A stretch of DNA of 51,066 bases from Gemmatimonadota bacterium (GTDB lineage Bacteria > Gemmatimonadota > Gemmatimonadetes > Longimicrobiales > Gaopeijiaceae): NCBI GenBank assembly GCA_009841165.1, contig VXMI01000088.1:1-51066 (forward strand), in the 5' to 3' direction. The notes beneath the pieces were generated by a model. That model was given only the letters and a program-made list of their open reading frames with translations, did no database searches and was not told the DNA's origin. Both the position numbers and the translations under genes were made by a program. Positions 18,834 to 28,663 of the stretch are shown piece by piece (within the stretch, counting starts at the first letter, position 1; each line of letters starts with the position of its first letter).

Positions 18834-20483
18834 ATGCAGACCCGCAGCCTCCTCCTCGCCGCAGCCTTCACGGCCCTCGTGCCCATGACCATCCAATCCC
18901 AGCAGGACATGGGGCGCCGCTCGACGGTCTACGCCCCGCGCAACGTCGCCGCCACCAGCCAGCCGCTCGCCACCGCAGCCGCCCTCGAGGTCATGCAGCA
19001 GGGCGGCAACGCGATCGACGGGGCGGTGGCCGCCGCGGCCGTGCTCAACGTGACCGAACCGCACATGACCGGGATGGGCGGCGACGCCTTCTCGATCGTG
19101 TGGTGGGCCGAGACGGGCGAACTCCATGGCATCGACGCGAGCGGCAGGAGCGGCAGCGGCATGTCGGTCGACGCGCTCCGGGCGCGGGGACACGACCGGG
19201 TGCCGGGGTCGGGGCCGGAGGCGGTCACCGTGCCGGGAGCGGTCTCGGGGTGGCACGCGCTGGTCGAGCGGTTCGGCAAGCTCACCCTGGCCGAGGTCCT
19301 GCAGCCCGCGATCCGCATCGCGAGCGAGGGCTTTCCGGTGACCCCCGTCATTGCGCGACAGTGGGCGGGCGCGACCGAGAAGCTGGCCCGCGACGAGGGG
19401 GCCCGCGCGACCTACCTGGTCGACGGCGAGCGTGCGCCCAGAGCCGGTGAGTGGCACACGAATCCGGATATTGCCCGTTCGTTTCAGAGGATCGCCGACG
19501 AGGGGCCCGGCGTCCTCTACGGCGGCTCTCTGGGACAGGATCTTGTACACGGGCTTGCGGAATTGGGAGGTTTTCTGACGCTGGAGGATCTCGCCACGCA
19601 TCAGCCGAGGTGGGTCGAGCCGCTGAGCACGGACTTCCGCGGGTTCACCGTGTGGGAGCTTCCCCCGGCGGGGCAGGGGATCGCCGCGCTGGAGATGCTG
19701 GAGCTCCTCGAACCCATGGACCTGGCGGGAATGGGGCACAACTCCGCCGACTACCTGCACCACCTCATCGAGGTGAAGAAGCTGGCCTTTGCCGACCTGC
19801 ACCGGTACGTGTCGGATGCCGACCACATGGAGATCGACCCCATGTCGCTCCTGAACCCGTCGTACATCGACTCGCGGCGGGCGCTGATCGACCCACGTGT
19901 CGCGGCCGACCGGGTCAACCCGGGGCGCGCGGTCACCGACTCCGAGACCATCTACCTCTCCGTCGCGGACGCCGACGGGAACATGGTGTCGTTCATCAAC
20001 TCGGTGTTTTCGGGGTTCGGATCGGGGGTCGTGATTCCCGGGACCGGGTTCGCGCTGCAGAACCGCGGCGCCGGCTTCGTTTTCGACGACGGCCACCCCA
20101 ACCAGGTCGCGCCGCGCAAGCGCCCCTTCCACACGATCATCCCGGGCTTCGTGACAAGGGACGGCGAGCCGCTGATGGCCTTCGGGCTGATGGGCGGCTC
20201 AATGCAGCCGCAGGGGCACACCCAGTTGCTGCTCAACATGCTCGTCTTCGGGATGGACCCGCAGGAGGCGGTGGATGCGGCGCGGTTCCGGCACCTTTCG
20301 GGCAAGCGCGTCGCGATCGAGCGGATCAGCGACGAGGTGGCGGCGGAGCTGGAGGCGCGGGGGCATGAGCTGGCGGACTGGACGCGCACCGACTTCGGCG
20401 GCGCGCAGGTGATCCTGCGGCTGGAGAAGGGGTGGGCGGCGGCGTCGGAGCCCCGGAAGGACGGGCATGCCGCGGGGAACTGA
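18834..20483 (+). CDS. Gamma-glutamyltransferase family protein, exported (copy 1)
   Basis: A 549-residue Ntn-hydrolase of the gamma-glutamyltransferase family, which cleaves or transfers gamma-glutamyl groups such as those of glutathione. Signal peptide MQTRSLLLAAAFTALVP then an N-terminal block with MQQGGNAIDGAVAAAAVLNV and the substrate-pocket motif HMTGMGGDAF. The expected autocleavage nucleophile is Thr372 in SETIYLSVADADG, where typical enzymes read TTHFSVVD, so the nucleophile is kept but the following residues differ. AAGGA lies nine bases before the ATG; the open frame further upstream only translates repeats. The NUDIX gene begins inside its last 17 bases, suggesting coupling. Confidence 0.85.
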   Translation: MQTRSLLLAAAFTALVPMTIQSQQDMGRRSTVYAPRNVAATSQPLATAAALEVMQQGGNAIDGAVAAAAVLNVTEPHMTGMGGDAFSIVWWAETGELHGIDASGRSGSGMSVDALRARGHDRVPGSGPEAVTVPGAVSGWHALVERFGKLTLAEVLQPAIRIASEGFPVTPVIARQWAGATEKLARDEGARATYLVDGERAPRAGEWHTNPDIARSFQRIADEGPGVLYGGSLGQDLVHGLAELGGFLTLEDLATHQPRWVEPLSTDFRGFTVWELPPAGQGIAALEMLELLEPMDLAGMGHNSADYLHHLIEVKKLAFADLHRYVSDADHMEIDPMSLLNPSYIDSRRALIDPRVAADRVNPGRAVTDSETIYLSVADADGNMVSFINSVFSGFGSGVVIPGTGFALQNRGAGFVFDDGHPNQVAPRKRPFHTIIPGFVTRDGEPLMAFGLMGGSMQPQGHTQLLLNMLVFGMDPQEAVDAARFRHLSGKRVAIERISDEVAAELEARGHELADWTRTDFGGAQVILRLEKGWAAASEPRKDGHAAGN

Positions 20484-21342
20484 CGGAAGCCGGGCGGCGG
20501 ACGGAGGCGCCGAGCCACCTCCCTACGAGATCCCGGAGGAGCGGCTGCCCCCGGGATTCGTCGACACGCTGGCCAACGTGCCCGCCACGCCGGCCGTGCC
20601 GCATCCGTCGGCCACGGTGGTGCTGATGCGCGAGGGCGGCAGCGGGCCCGAGGTGCTGCTGCTGCGCCGCAATCGCGCCACGGGGTTCGTGCCGGGCGCG
20701 TACGTGTTCCCGGGCGGGCGGGTGGACGCGGCCGACGGCCAGGACGCGCTGGTACGGTGCTGGGACGGGCTGACGCGTGAGGGGGCGGCCGCGCGGCTGG
20801 GGATCGCCCCGGCCGCGGAGCCGCCCGCGTTCGCGTACTACGGGGCCGCGCGGCGGCAAGCCATCGAGGAGACGGGGCTGCGGGCCGGGGTCGTGGCCGC
20901 GAAAGGGCCGCCGGGTGGGGAGGTGGTGGGTGAGGCGAGGGAAGCCTTGTTGGGGGGTGGAGCTTCATTCGCCGCCGTGCTCGATGGGCTTGGCGCGCGC
21001 CTGGATGGCAATGCGGTCGAGTACATCGCCCATTGGGTCACCCCTGAAGTCGAACCCCGCCGCTACGACACGCGCTTTTTCGCGGCAAGGGTCCCGGACG
21101 GGTCACGGGCTGTCTACGACCGGCGCGAGATGACCGATGCGGTCTGGCTCACCCCCGGCGCGGCGCTCGACCGGCACCGGCGCGGGCGGCTGCCCATGAT
21201 CTTCCCGACGATTCGCACGCTGGAGGACCTGAGCGACTTCGCGAACGTCGAGGAGCTGCTCGTGCACTACCGGGCCCGCACGATCACCCGGGTGCAGCCG
21301 ACGATCGTGCGGACGGAGACGGGGGTGTCGCTGCGGGTGTAG
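20467..21342 (+). CDS. NUDIX hydrolase (NUDT19-like arrangement)
   Basis: A 291-residue cytoplasmic NUDIX protein. The box is split: FPGGRVD at 81-87 and RRQAIEETGL at 129-138 with Glu134/Glu135 as metal ligands, separated by about 40 residues instead of the usual short spacing. Such an insertion is seen in the NUDT19-like group that hydrolyses CoA derivatives; assignment to CoA is inference. It overlaps the end of the gamma-glutamyltransferase gene and ends 15 bases before the convergent beta-lactamase-like gene. An Arg/Gly-rich start region gives no export signal. Confidence 0.8.
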   Translation: MPRGTDGSRAADGGAEPPPYEIPEERLPPGFVDTLANVPATPAVPHPSATVVLMREGGSGPEVLLLRRNRATGFVPGAYVFPGGRVDAADGQDALVRCWDGLTREGAAARLGIAPAAEPPAFAYYGAARRQAIEETGLRAGVVAAKGPPGGEVVGEAREALLGGGASFAAVLDGLGARLDGNAVEYIAHWVTPEVEPRRYDTRFFAARVPDGSRAVYDRREMTDAVWLTPGAALDRHRRGRLPMIFPTIRTLEDLSDFANVEELLVHYRARTITRVQPTIVRTETGVSLRV

Positions 21343-21357
21343 TGGCAGCGCGGCGCC

Positions 21358-22611
21358 TCAGTTCTCCGCGACTTCGCCCATGGCCTCCAACACCGTGTGC
21401 ACCACGTCGGTGAACGCGCCGCCCTGGATCCACCTGCACACGATCACGAGTTCGTTCTCAGGGTCCACGTAGATCAGGTTCGAGCCGGCGCCGGTGTGCG
21501 TCCAAGTGTACTCGGGGGCGTTGGGGTAGCGGCGCTGATCGGTGTTCAGCGAGAAGTTCATGAAGCCGTAGCTGCGGTTGATCTCGCCGGGCGTCGTGGC
21601 CATGTCGAACCAGTCCTCCGAGAGGAGCTGCTTCCCGTTCCAGTTGCCCTTGTGCATGGTGAAGAGGCCGAAGCGGGCCTGGTCGTAGGCGCTGAGGATC
21701 ATGCCGCCGCCCCAGTGCGCGCCACCGCTGACCGCCTGGACCTCGCGGCCGTCCAGGATGACCCACGAGTTGTCGTAGCCGTGCCATCCCCAGGTGGACG
21801 AGGCACCGATCGGGTCCATGATGTGCTCGCGCAGGACTTCGGGCAGCGGGCGCCGCCAGACTGCGGTGGCGGCGAGGGCGAGCAGGTTCACGCGCGTGTC
21901 GTTGTATTCGTAGGCGGTGCCGGGCTCGTTGCGGGGGCGCGTACCCCAGGTGGAGCGGTCCTGGTCGGGGCGGTCGGCCCACTCGGGCTTGCCCCAGAGC
22001 GTCCCCTCCCAGTCGCTCGTCTGCCTGAGCAGGTGGTCCCAGGTGATTCTGCGGTTGTGCTCGGACTCGAACAGGAGCTTCGGGCGGCGGCCGTTCTCGT
22101 CGCCGGGCTCGCCGTCGCCGGTGTCGAGGATGATTGGGGGGATGTAGTCGCGCACCTTGTCGTCGACGTCGCGGATGAGCCCGCGGTCCCAGGCCAGCCC
22201 GACGGTGGACGACAGGAAGCTCTTGGAGACGCTGAAGGTGTTGTCAGCCTTGGCGGGGTCGCCCCACTCGGCAATGATGTACCCCCGGTGCACTATCACG
22301 CCGGACTGCGGGCCGCGGACGGTGAAGGGGCCGACGGCGTCGCCCAGGGGCTCGCGCCCGAAGGTGCCGAGGTGATTGAAGGCGAGGTCGCGGGGTGACT
22401 GCGATTCCCCCGCTATTGCAATGTCGACCGCGCGCTGGATCCCGGCGGGGTCGAAGCCGGCCTGCTCGGGGGTGCGGCGCTCCCAGTCCGGATGGCGGCC
22501 GGGGAAGTACGTCTGCGCGGCGACCGACTGCGCGGTGGTGAAGAGGAGGGCGAAGAGGACGAGGGTCGCGCGGTGCGGAAGGGTGGGGCGGGACGTGACG
22601 GTGCGGCGCAT
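21358..22611 (-). CDS. Serine hydrolase, class C beta-lactamase/penicillin-binding family
   Basis: A 417-residue secreted protein (signal peptide ending QSVAAQ) of the beta-lactamase-related serine hydrolase family. SxxK is Ser127-V-S-Lys130. The second motif reads YEYNDTRVN, so the catalytic Tyr236 is in a YxD rather than YxN context. The third (HxG/KTG-like) is probably HTGAGSN near residue 384. Such proteins include esterases, D-amino acid peptidases and beta-lactamases; resistance should not be assumed. It stands alone, convergent with the NUDIX gene, with 112 bases to the next gene on the same strand. Confidence 0.85.
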   Translation of the reverse strand: MRRTVTSRPTLPHRATLVLFALLFTTAQSVAAQTYFPGRHPDWERRTPEQAGFDPAGIQRAVDIAIAGESQSPRDLAFNHLGTFGREPLGDAVGPFTVRGPQSGVIVHRGYIIAEWGDPAKADNTFSVSKSFLSSTVGLAWDRGLIRDVDDKVRDYIPPIILDTGDGEPGDENGRRPKLLFESEHNRRITWDHLLRQTSDWEGTLWGKPEWADRPDQDRSTWGTRPRNEPGTAYEYNDTRVNLLALAATAVWRRPLPEVLREHIMDPIGASSTWGWHGYDNSWVILDGREVQAVSGGAHWGGGMILSAYDQARFGLFTMHKGNWNGKQLLSEDWFDMATTPGEINRSYGFMNFSLNTDQRRYPNAPEYTWTHTGAGSNLIYVDPENELVIVCRWIQGGAFTDVVHTVLEAMGEVAEN

Positions 22612-22723
22612 GACGGTCTCTCCGGAGCTGTTTCGTGCGGCAGATTGCCTTTGGGGCGCCGCCCTGGTGCGAGCGGCGCTCCCGGGTCAGCCAGCGCAGG
22701 CGGGCATCCGCCGCCGCCCGGGC

Positions 22724-24115
22724 TCAACGAACTTCGGCCGGCAGCCTCCGCACCACCACACTGGCAACGTCAAAGTCGTCAAGCTCGATGAACGCCGCCA
22801 GTCCATTCGGGCCGAACGCGTCGGGCATTTCGGTGTCACCGGTACGGTAGGTGCCGACATACTCGCCGTCGGCGGTCACGACGTCGATGGGACCATCTCC
22901 GATCAGTTCTTCGCCCTGCCGCATGACCCAGATCCGCCCCTCCCAGGTCGTGAAGAGGCTCTGGAGGACAGGGATCTCATGGTAGAAGCCCGGAGGCGCC
23001 AGGGTCAGCGACATGGACGCCGGAGCGCTCGTCGTGGGAGCGCCGCCGCTGGCGCTGGACCTGCTCCGGAACTGGACCATGCTGACCCCTCCGGCGGGAC
23101 GACCGCCGCTTCCGCCCTCTTGACGCCTGGCCTCGCGCAACTCCTCGTATTCCTCTTCGACCCTCGGGGTCACCGCCTCGGGAGCGAAGGGCCGAGTGAT
23201 GGTGCGCACCACGTCGCCGGTTCCCGCCCGCGCGACTTTGAGGGCGTATGCGGAGGAGTCCGAGTACGCGACGCCGCCATCGGGCAGGACTCCCATCAGC
23301 AGTTGGGGCTCGAAGGTCGAGGGCATCGACAAGCCGCTGAACATGTTGCTGATGTTGACCCTTCGCCCGTCGGATGTGGTCACGTCGCCGCTGAACGGAT
23401 TCTCCTGTTCGGGGCGGGGAGGAAACCAGCCGTGCACGACTGTATCGGTCCTCACGGCCTCGCCGTCGAGGCGGTGCCGGGTGATGGGGCGCGTGGCGGA
23501 CTGTTCGCCGTCAGCCCCGGTGGCGTCGATCCTGAGCCCTGCTCCCGCCGACCCGGCATAGACGGCGCCACCCCGCGGATCGGGCAGAATGGCGGTTGCT
23601 ACACTGATCGTCCGGGCCATTGTTCGGGCCGATCCCCTCCCCGCGGGAGCCGCACCGGATACGGCGGACTCCGCACCTGCTCTGACCATTCGCACGAACT
23701 CGCCGGACTCGTCGAAGATCTGGTACGCATTGTGACCCATGTCACCCACGATCGTGGTGCCGTCCCTCAGAACCGCGTAGCTCATGGGCATGTTGAACTC
23801 GCCCGGTCCCTCTCCCGCGGCACCGAACTCGCGTACGAACTCGCCCGCTGCGTCGAACACCAGTACGCGCAAGTCCGGCGCCCGGTCGAAGACGTAGAGG
23901 TTCCCGCGCTCGTCGAATGCCAACTCGACGACGTCGCCGAACATCTCCCACGACTCGCCGTCGAGGACGCCGACGCGGTAGACCTCTTCGAAGTCGGGCT
24001 CGATTTGCCGGTCACGGCCGGGGAGTTCGATCACTTCCTGGGCCGACAGGGTGGTGGCGACAAAGGTGAGCGCGAGGGCGGCTGGAGTGAGGGCGTTCAT
24101 GCGAGCCGGTTTCAT
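22724..24115 (-). CDS. 6-bladed beta-propeller protein, exported
   Basis: A 463-residue protein with a signal peptide ending TLSAQ. Repeats of the NHL/6-bladed propeller type are visible: [43 protein letters not shown] and [11 protein letters not shown] low-complexity Gly/Ser/Ala-rich linker lies about residues 338-375, and the C-terminal part resumes propeller-like strands. No catalytic residues are evident; such proteins are common exported proteins of unknown binding role in this kind of genome. Divergent from the cyclophilin gene with 185 bases between starts. Confidence 0.75.
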   Translation of the reverse strand: MKPARMNALTPAALALTFVATTLSAQEVIELPGRDRQIEPDFEEVYRVGVLDGESWEMFGDVVELAFDERGNLYVFDRAPDLRVLVFDAAGEFVREFGAAGEGPGEFNMPMSYAVLRDGTTIVGDMGHNAYQIFDESGEFVRMVRAGAESAVSGAAPAGRGSARTMARTISVATAILPDPRGGAVYAGSAGAGLRIDATGADGEQSATRPITRHRLDGEAVRTDTVVHGWFPPRPEQENPFSGDVTTSDGRRVNISNMFSGLSMPSTFEPQLLMGVLPDGGVAYSDSSAYALKVARAGTGDVVRTITRPFAPEAVTPRVEEEYEELREARRQEGGSGGRPAGGVSMVQFRSRSSASGGAPTTSAPASMSLTLAPPGFYHEIPVLQSLFTTWEGRIWVMRQGEELIGDGPIDVVTADGEYVGTYRTGDTEMPDAFGPNGLAAFIELDDFDVASVVVRRLPAEVR

Positions 24116-24300
24116 GGTGGGTGGTCTCCTGCAGGCTTGAGATGACGGGCGGCGGAGCCGGTGTTTGCAGTCGTGGTGGCGGGGCCCCGGGCCGCCGAAC
24201 TCTTCCTTGGATACCCTACCCCATTCGGCAGGTTGCCCGACATTTGTTGATCAGGTATCCATACGCCGTTGACCGGCACACCCCAACCCTGGAGGCATCC

Positions 24301-24966
24301 GTGAGCAACGCACGGACCCAACGCCGTTTCCCCGCAGCCGCCCTCGGATTTGCCGCGGCTGCCTGCCTTTTCGCCTGCGACTCCGGCTACAACCCCATGC
24401 TACTGACCCCCGACGCGCTCACCGCCACCGCCCCCGACGTCTTCCAGGCCCGCTTCGAGACCTCCAGGGGCGACTTCGTGATAGAGGTCAACCGCGAATG
24501 GTCGCCCAACGGAGCGGACCGCTTCTACAACCTGGTGTCGAACGGGTTCTACGACGACGTGCGCTTCTTCCGGGTGATCGACGGGTTCATGGCGCAGTTC
24601 GGGATCCACGGCGACTCGGCGGTGGCGGCTGCGTGGCGGGAAGCGCCGATCCCCGACGACGCGGTCGTGCAGAGCAACGCACGCGGATTCATCAGCTACG
24701 CGATGGGCGGCCCGGGCACGCGCACAACCCAGGTCTTCATCAACTTCGTGGACAACAGCCGCCTGGACGGCATGGGGTTCTCGCCCTTCGGGCAGGTGGT
24801 CGAGGGGATGGAGGTCGTCGACCTGATCAACTCGGAGTACGGCGAGGGTGCGCCGAGCGGTACCGGGCCGATGCAGGCGATGATCCAGTACCGCGGCAAC
24901 GCCTACCTGAACGAGGAGTTTCCCAGGCTGGACTACGTGATCAGAGCGTCGATCGTGGACGGGTGA
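24301..24966 (+). CDS. Cyclophilin-type peptidyl-prolyl isomerase lipoprotein
   Basis: A 221-residue exported cyclophilin that isomerises X-Pro bonds in envelope proteins. It starts with GTG: GGAGG ends five bases upstream. A lipobox around FACDSG gives Cys26 as the lipidation site. The domain (about 45-220) shows FETSRGDFVIEVNREW, FYNLVSNGFYDDVRFFRVI, AQFGIHG, ARGFISYAMGGPGTRTTQVFIN and FGQVVEGMEVVD, matching the bacterial PpiA/cyclophilin core; the catalytic Arg is in FFRVIDGF. Eighteen bases separate its stop from the convergent TPR gene. Confidence 0.88.
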   Translation: MSNARTQRRFPAAALGFAAAACLFACDSGYNPMLLTPDALTATAPDVFQARFETSRGDFVIEVNREWSPNGADRFYNLVSNGFYDDVRFFRVIDGFMAQFGIHGDSAVAAAWREAPIPDDAVVQSNARGFISYAMGGPGTRTTQVFINFVDNSRLDGMGFSPFGQVVEGMEVVDLINSEYGEGAPSGTGPMQAMIQYRGNAYLNEEFPRLDYVIRASIVDG

Positions 24967-24983
24967 GGGGGCGGGCGCGGCTG

Positions 24984-25715
24984 CTAGCCTTCGTTCAGCG
25001 CGTCCAGGCCGTCCAGCACATCGAGGTACACGTAGTCGTCGTAGGCATCGCCCAGCGGTAGCGAGAGGGCCCTTTCCAGCATCTCCCTGGCCCGCTCGGT
25101 GCCTCTGTCCTTGTCGAGCCGCTGAAGTCTGGTCCCGTATGCGTGCAGGACGACCCTTGACTCCGGGGCCAGTTCGAGGGCCCGCTCGAAGAGCCTGACG
25201 GCCTCCTCCTCGCTTCCGCCGTACATCGTCCGTGCCACGAAGCCTTCGGCGGCGATGTCGGCGTGCCATCCGCCGAGGGCCAGCATGGCATGGAAATGGT
25301 CGGGTTCGATGGCAAGCGTCGCTTCGAGCAGGTCGCGGATCCTGCCTGCAAGGCCTTCGCGGAGCGCCGTGAACGCACCGACACGCTGGGCGTACCGGCC
25401 GACGGCGTGGGCGGACTGGTAGTGCGCATCGGCGTTCGTCGGATCGGCGGCGACGGCTTCCTCGCCCATGCGGATCGCGCGTTCGACCACTTCGCTGAAT
25501 TCCTCTTCGGAAGCTTCATAGTGGGCGTGGACTGCAAGTGATTTCGCCGCCAGGGCGTAGCCTGCGGAGGTGCCCAGCGCTTCGCCCATATCGGCCGCCT
25601 CGACGAAACGTCCCTCTGTATATGCGGCGTTGGCGTCTTCGATCGACTGCGCGGTGGCATCGGCCGCAATGAGCGTCGCGCCTACCACCGCAGCGAGCCG
25701 GACGGTGCGGTTCAT
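24984..25715 (-). CDS. Exported TPR-repeat protein
   Basis: A 243-residue protein with a signal peptide (cleavage near ADATAQS) followed almost entirely by tetratricopeptide helices: ANAAYTEGRFVEAADMGEAL, AVAADPTNADAHYQSAHAVGRYAQ, TLAIEPDHFHAMLALGGWHAD, LFERALELAPESRVVLHAYG. Probably a periplasmic scaffold; no enzymatic domain. GAGGAG five bases before the ATG fixes the start, although the frame is open far upstream. Divergent from the S41-like gene, with 84 bases shared for both promoters. Confidence 0.78.
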   Translation of the reverse strand: MNRTVRLAAVVGATLIAADATAQSIEDANAAYTEGRFVEAADMGEALGTSAGYALAAKSLAVHAHYEASEEEFSEVVERAIRMGEEAVAADPTNADAHYQSAHAVGRYAQRVGAFTALREGLAGRIRDLLEATLAIEPDHFHAMLALGGWHADIAAEGFVARTMYGGSEEEAVRLFERALELAPESRVVLHAYGTRLQRLDKDRGTERAREMLERALSLPLGDAYDDYVYLDVLDGLDALNEG

Positions 25716-25799
25716 TTCGTCTCCTCGATTCGGGGTGCCCGGTTCAGGCCATGCCGCTCGAAGTTGGCCAGCGGCCCGCCCAGGACGCAAGTTGTCTGG

Positions 25800-27452
25800 A
25801 TGACACAACGTCAAAAGCGGTTTCGTATTGGCGCGATTGCGCTGTTCGCAGCCGTGGTCGCGGCATGCGACGGCACCGGGACACCCCCCGGCCCCGCCGG
25901 CACTCCCGAGCTGCGCGGCGCCCTCTTCGACACGATCGTCGCGCGCACGGAGCGGCGCGAAGCCTTCTCCCCCGTCAAGAACGAGTGCCTGGGGTTCGAC
26001 CCGGTCGCGGCGATGGCTGCCCTGCGCGACGATGTAGTCGCGGCGGATACCGAGGAGGCGCTCTACTACGCGCTCGCCCGGGTCAGTCACGCCCGCCGCG
26101 ACCGTCATCTCGACCTCTTCCTCGTGCCGGGCGGCCTGGCCCTGCCCGACAGCGCGGGGCTGGATGTTGCGGGAGGACCGGATCCCGCGCCGCCCAGGCA
26201 GGCGCCAGCCAGGGTTTTCCCGGACTACTCCGATGGCGCCGGCGAGGCGGAGTATTTTCTGGGAGCCGCGGCCGGGGGCGCTTTCGAATGGGAAGCAGAG
26301 GCCGGCGAGAGCTGGGCCGAGGATCTGCTTGGCGCCCGCATCGTCAGTGTCAACGGCGTGCCCATCGAGGCGTGGCACGATTCGACCGCGGCCTTCATCC
26401 GACACTCGACCCGGGCCCAGCTGCGATGGAAGCTGGCCGAGGCCATGACCCTGTCGACAGCGGCCCTGCCGCCACATCTGCGGGCCGACTCGCTTCGGCT
26501 TGAGTTCCGCGAGTACGACGGGCAAGTAAGCTCTCGCAACCTCCCTTTCGTAGATCCCGGCAGCCTCACCTGGACCGGCGCCGGCGAACCCTCCTACCCG
26601 GGCCTGTCCCTGGCACTTCGCACCGACACCTACGACCTCCTCACCCCTGACGACGCCCGCCCCTTCCTCGTCCTCATCTGGCGCGGATTCCGCGAGTCGA
26701 TGGTCGCCGACGTCGACCGCCTCATTGCCTTCGCGTCGGAGCGCGGCCTCCTCGACCACGCCCTCGTCATGGACGTCACCCGCAGCCGCGGCGGCTCGCT
26801 CGGCGCCTACGCCATGCAGCGCCTGCAGCCCCGCCCCTTCCGCACCACCTTCGGCAACCTGCGCATCAGCGACGTCACGCTCCCCTTCATCGAGGACAAG
26901 CGCCGCGACTTCGCTGCCCGCGACATCAACGACTCCGGCGTGCCGGAGACGATCGACGACGGCAACTGGCTGATGGAGTGGCTGGAGGACGACGTCCTCG
27001 GCGCACTCGAGCGGGGCGACGCGTACAGCAACAACGTCCCCTTCAAGCTTGCGCACGCTCCGCGTGACTCGGACGGGATCCTGGAGCCGGCGCCCGTGCA
27101 CTTCCGTGGCCCCCTCGGCGTCATCTCGGGGCCGAGCGGCGGCTCCCACCTCGACCAGTTCGTCTCGATCGTGGTCGACAACGGGCTCGGCCCGGTGGTC
27201 GGGATGCCGCCCGGCGGCTATTCCAACACCTGGGAGTGGGAAGAGGTGCTGACCTTCCCCGGCACCGGCCAACCCGTCGTCGGGTTCATGTGGAACATCG
27301 GCCACACGATCCGCCCGAACGGCGAGATCGCCGAGGGGAACCCGGCCGACGTGGACGAGTGGATCCCGCTCGCGGCGGAAAACGTGGTGACGTACTACGA
27401 GGACATGCTGGCGCGCGTGCTGGAGCTGATGGGGGTCGGCGCGGGATCATGA
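25800..27452 (+). CDS. S41-like (C-terminal processing peptidase-type) lipoprotein
   Basis: A 550-residue lipoprotein (lipobox AVVAAC, Cys23). A PDZ-like stretch LLGARIVSVNGVPIEAW lies near residue 180. The S41 core appears as LVLIWRGF, then DVTRSRGGSLGAYAM (the position of the family's D-x-R-x-N-x-GG), then ISGPSGGSHLDQF where S41 enzymes have the nucleophilic Ser, followed by GPVVGMPPGG. The Ser/Lys dyad cannot be fixed by eye, so an inactive member is possible. No clear SD is seen before the ATG. Its stop overlaps the symporter start as ATGA, forming an operon with the next two genes. Confidence 0.65.
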   Translation: MTQRQKRFRIGAIALFAAVVAACDGTGTPPGPAGTPELRGALFDTIVARTERREAFSPVKNECLGFDPVAAMAALRDDVVAADTEEALYYALARVSHARRDRHLDLFLVPGGLALPDSAGLDVAGGPDPAPPRQAPARVFPDYSDGAGEAEYFLGAAAGGAFEWEAEAGESWAEDLLGARIVSVNGVPIEAWHDSTAAFIRHSTRAQLRWKLAEAMTLSTAALPPHLRADSLRLEFREYDGQVSSRNLPFVDPGSLTWTGAGEPSYPGLSLALRTDTYDLLTPDDARPFLVLIWRGFRESMVADVDRLIAFASERGLLDHALVMDVTRSRGGSLGAYAMQRLQPRPFRTTFGNLRISDVTLPFIEDKRRDFAARDINDSGVPETIDDGNWLMEWLEDDVLGALERGDAYSNNVPFKLAHAPRDSDGILEPAPVHFRGPLGVISGPSGGSHLDQFVSIVVDNGLGPVVGMPPGGYSNTWEWEEVLTFPGTGQPVVGFMWNIGHTIRPNGEIAEGNPADVDEWIPLAAENVVTYYEDMLARVLELMGVGAGS

Positions 27453-28663
27453 CCGAAGCCGAGTCCGGCAGCGTGAACCGCCGCACCGGGCCCGGCACCC
27501 GCATCCTCATCGGGATGCTCGCGGGGGTCGTGCTGGGCGCGTCGATGGGCGAGCGCGTCGTCGTTCTGCAGCCGGTCGGCGACCTCTTCATCAACCTGCT
27601 GATCCTGGCGGCCGTACCGCTGGTGTTCTTCAACCTGCTCGCGGGGCTCACCGCGCTCGGGGACACGCGCACCCTGGGACGGCTCGCCGGGAAGACGGTG
27701 GGATACTACCTGACGACCGACCTGATCGCGCTGTTGCTGGGAATCGGGGCTGCTGCGCTCCTGCAGCCGGGTGTGGGGATGCAACTCACTGAGCAGGTTG
27801 TGGGGCCGGTGGGCGAGGTGCCGTCGGTCGCGGACATCCTGCTCGGCATGATCCCGACGAACGTCTTCCGAGCGTTCAGCGACGGGAACGTGGTCCAGCT
27901 CGTCGTCCTCGCGCTGCTCCTCGGCGTGGCGACGATGGCGCTCAAGGGCGGGGCGCGAGAACGCCTGGCGACCGCCTGGGAGGATCTCGCGAACCTGTTC
28001 CGGCGCCTGGTTCACCTCGTCCTGTGGACGGCACCGGTGGGGATCGGCGCGCTCGTCGCGGTGACGGTGGGGCGCTACGGGGCCGAGCTGCTTGGGCCGA
28101 TGGCGCGGTTTCTGGGTGGCCTGTGGGCCGCGCAGCTCGTGATCTTCGCCGGGTACATGGCGCTGCTGCGTTTCTTCACCGACTTCCGCCCCGCGCGCTT
28201 CCTGCGTGACACCGGGTCCCTGTGGGCCACGACCGCGGCCACGACGTCGAGTCTCGCTTCCCTTTCCGTCGGGATGGAGACGGCGCGGAGGATCGGTCTG
28301 CCCCGCAGCGTGTACTCGTTCACCCTCCCCCTCGGTGCGCAGCTCAACAAGGACGGGACGTCGGCCATGCTGGGCGCGGTCTTCATCTTCACCGCGCAAG
28401 CCGCGGGCGTGACATTCGCGGCCGCCGATTTCGTGGCGATCCTGCTGCTCGGGCTGCTGCTGTCGGAGGGGTCCGGGGGGATTCCCGGCGGCGGATTCGT
28501 GATCGCGCTGATCCATGTGCAGGCGTTCGGGCTCCCCGTCGAGGTGGCCGCTATCGTGGGCGGCATCTACCGGCTGGTCGACATCGGGAACACGACCATT
28601 AATATCATGGGAGACATGGTGGGGACTTCGCTGGTCACCCGATCGGAGGCGAGACGAAGATGA
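27449..28663 (+). CDS. SDF-family (dicarboxylate/amino acid:cation) symporter with altered substrate-site residues
   Basis: 404-residue inner-membrane transporter of the DAACS/SDF family (GltP, DctA, GltPh). Several hydrophobic segments, a Ser/Thr-rich hairpin TTAATTSS (261-268), GAQLNKDGT at 296-304 where the family has NMDGT, and a re-entrant loop EGSGGIPGGG. In the last helix DIGNTTINIMGD (378-389) aligns with the GltPh DMGRTMVNVTGD stretch. The Arg that holds acidic side chains is Asn381 here, while Asp378, Thr382, Asn385 and Asp389 remain. A dicarboxylate/acidic amino acid substrate is therefore doubtful. Starts in ATGA overlap after the S41-like gene. Confidence 0.85.
   Translation: MTEAESGSVNRRTGPGTRILIGMLAGVVLGASMGERVVVLQPVGDLFINLLILAAVPLVFFNLLAGLTALGDTRTLGRLAGKTVGYYLTTDLIALLLGIGAAALLQPGVGMQLTEQVVGPVGEVPSVADILLGMIPTNVFRAFSDGNVVQLVVLALLLGVATMALKGGARERLATAWEDLANLFRRLVHLVLWTAPVGIGALVAVTVGRYGAELLGPMARFLGGLWAAQLVIFAGYMALLRFFTDFRPARFLRDTGSLWATTAATTSSLASLSVGMETARRIGLPRSVYSFTLPLGAQLNKDGTSAMLGAVFIFTAQAAGVTFAAADFVAILLLGLLLSEGSGGIPGGGFVIALIHVQAFGLPVEVAAIVGGIYRLVDIGNTTINIMGDMVGTSLVTRSEARRR

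Noticed and set aside
21358-22611. Antibiotic-resistance beta-lactamase
   Set aside because: The SxxK motif and fold match, but the family includes many esterases and peptidases and the YxN motif is altered, so resistance cannot be claimed.
24984-27305. Extension of the TPR protein to 773 residues
   Set aside because: The upstream part is antisense to the S41-like gene; an SD and signal peptide mark the start at 25715.
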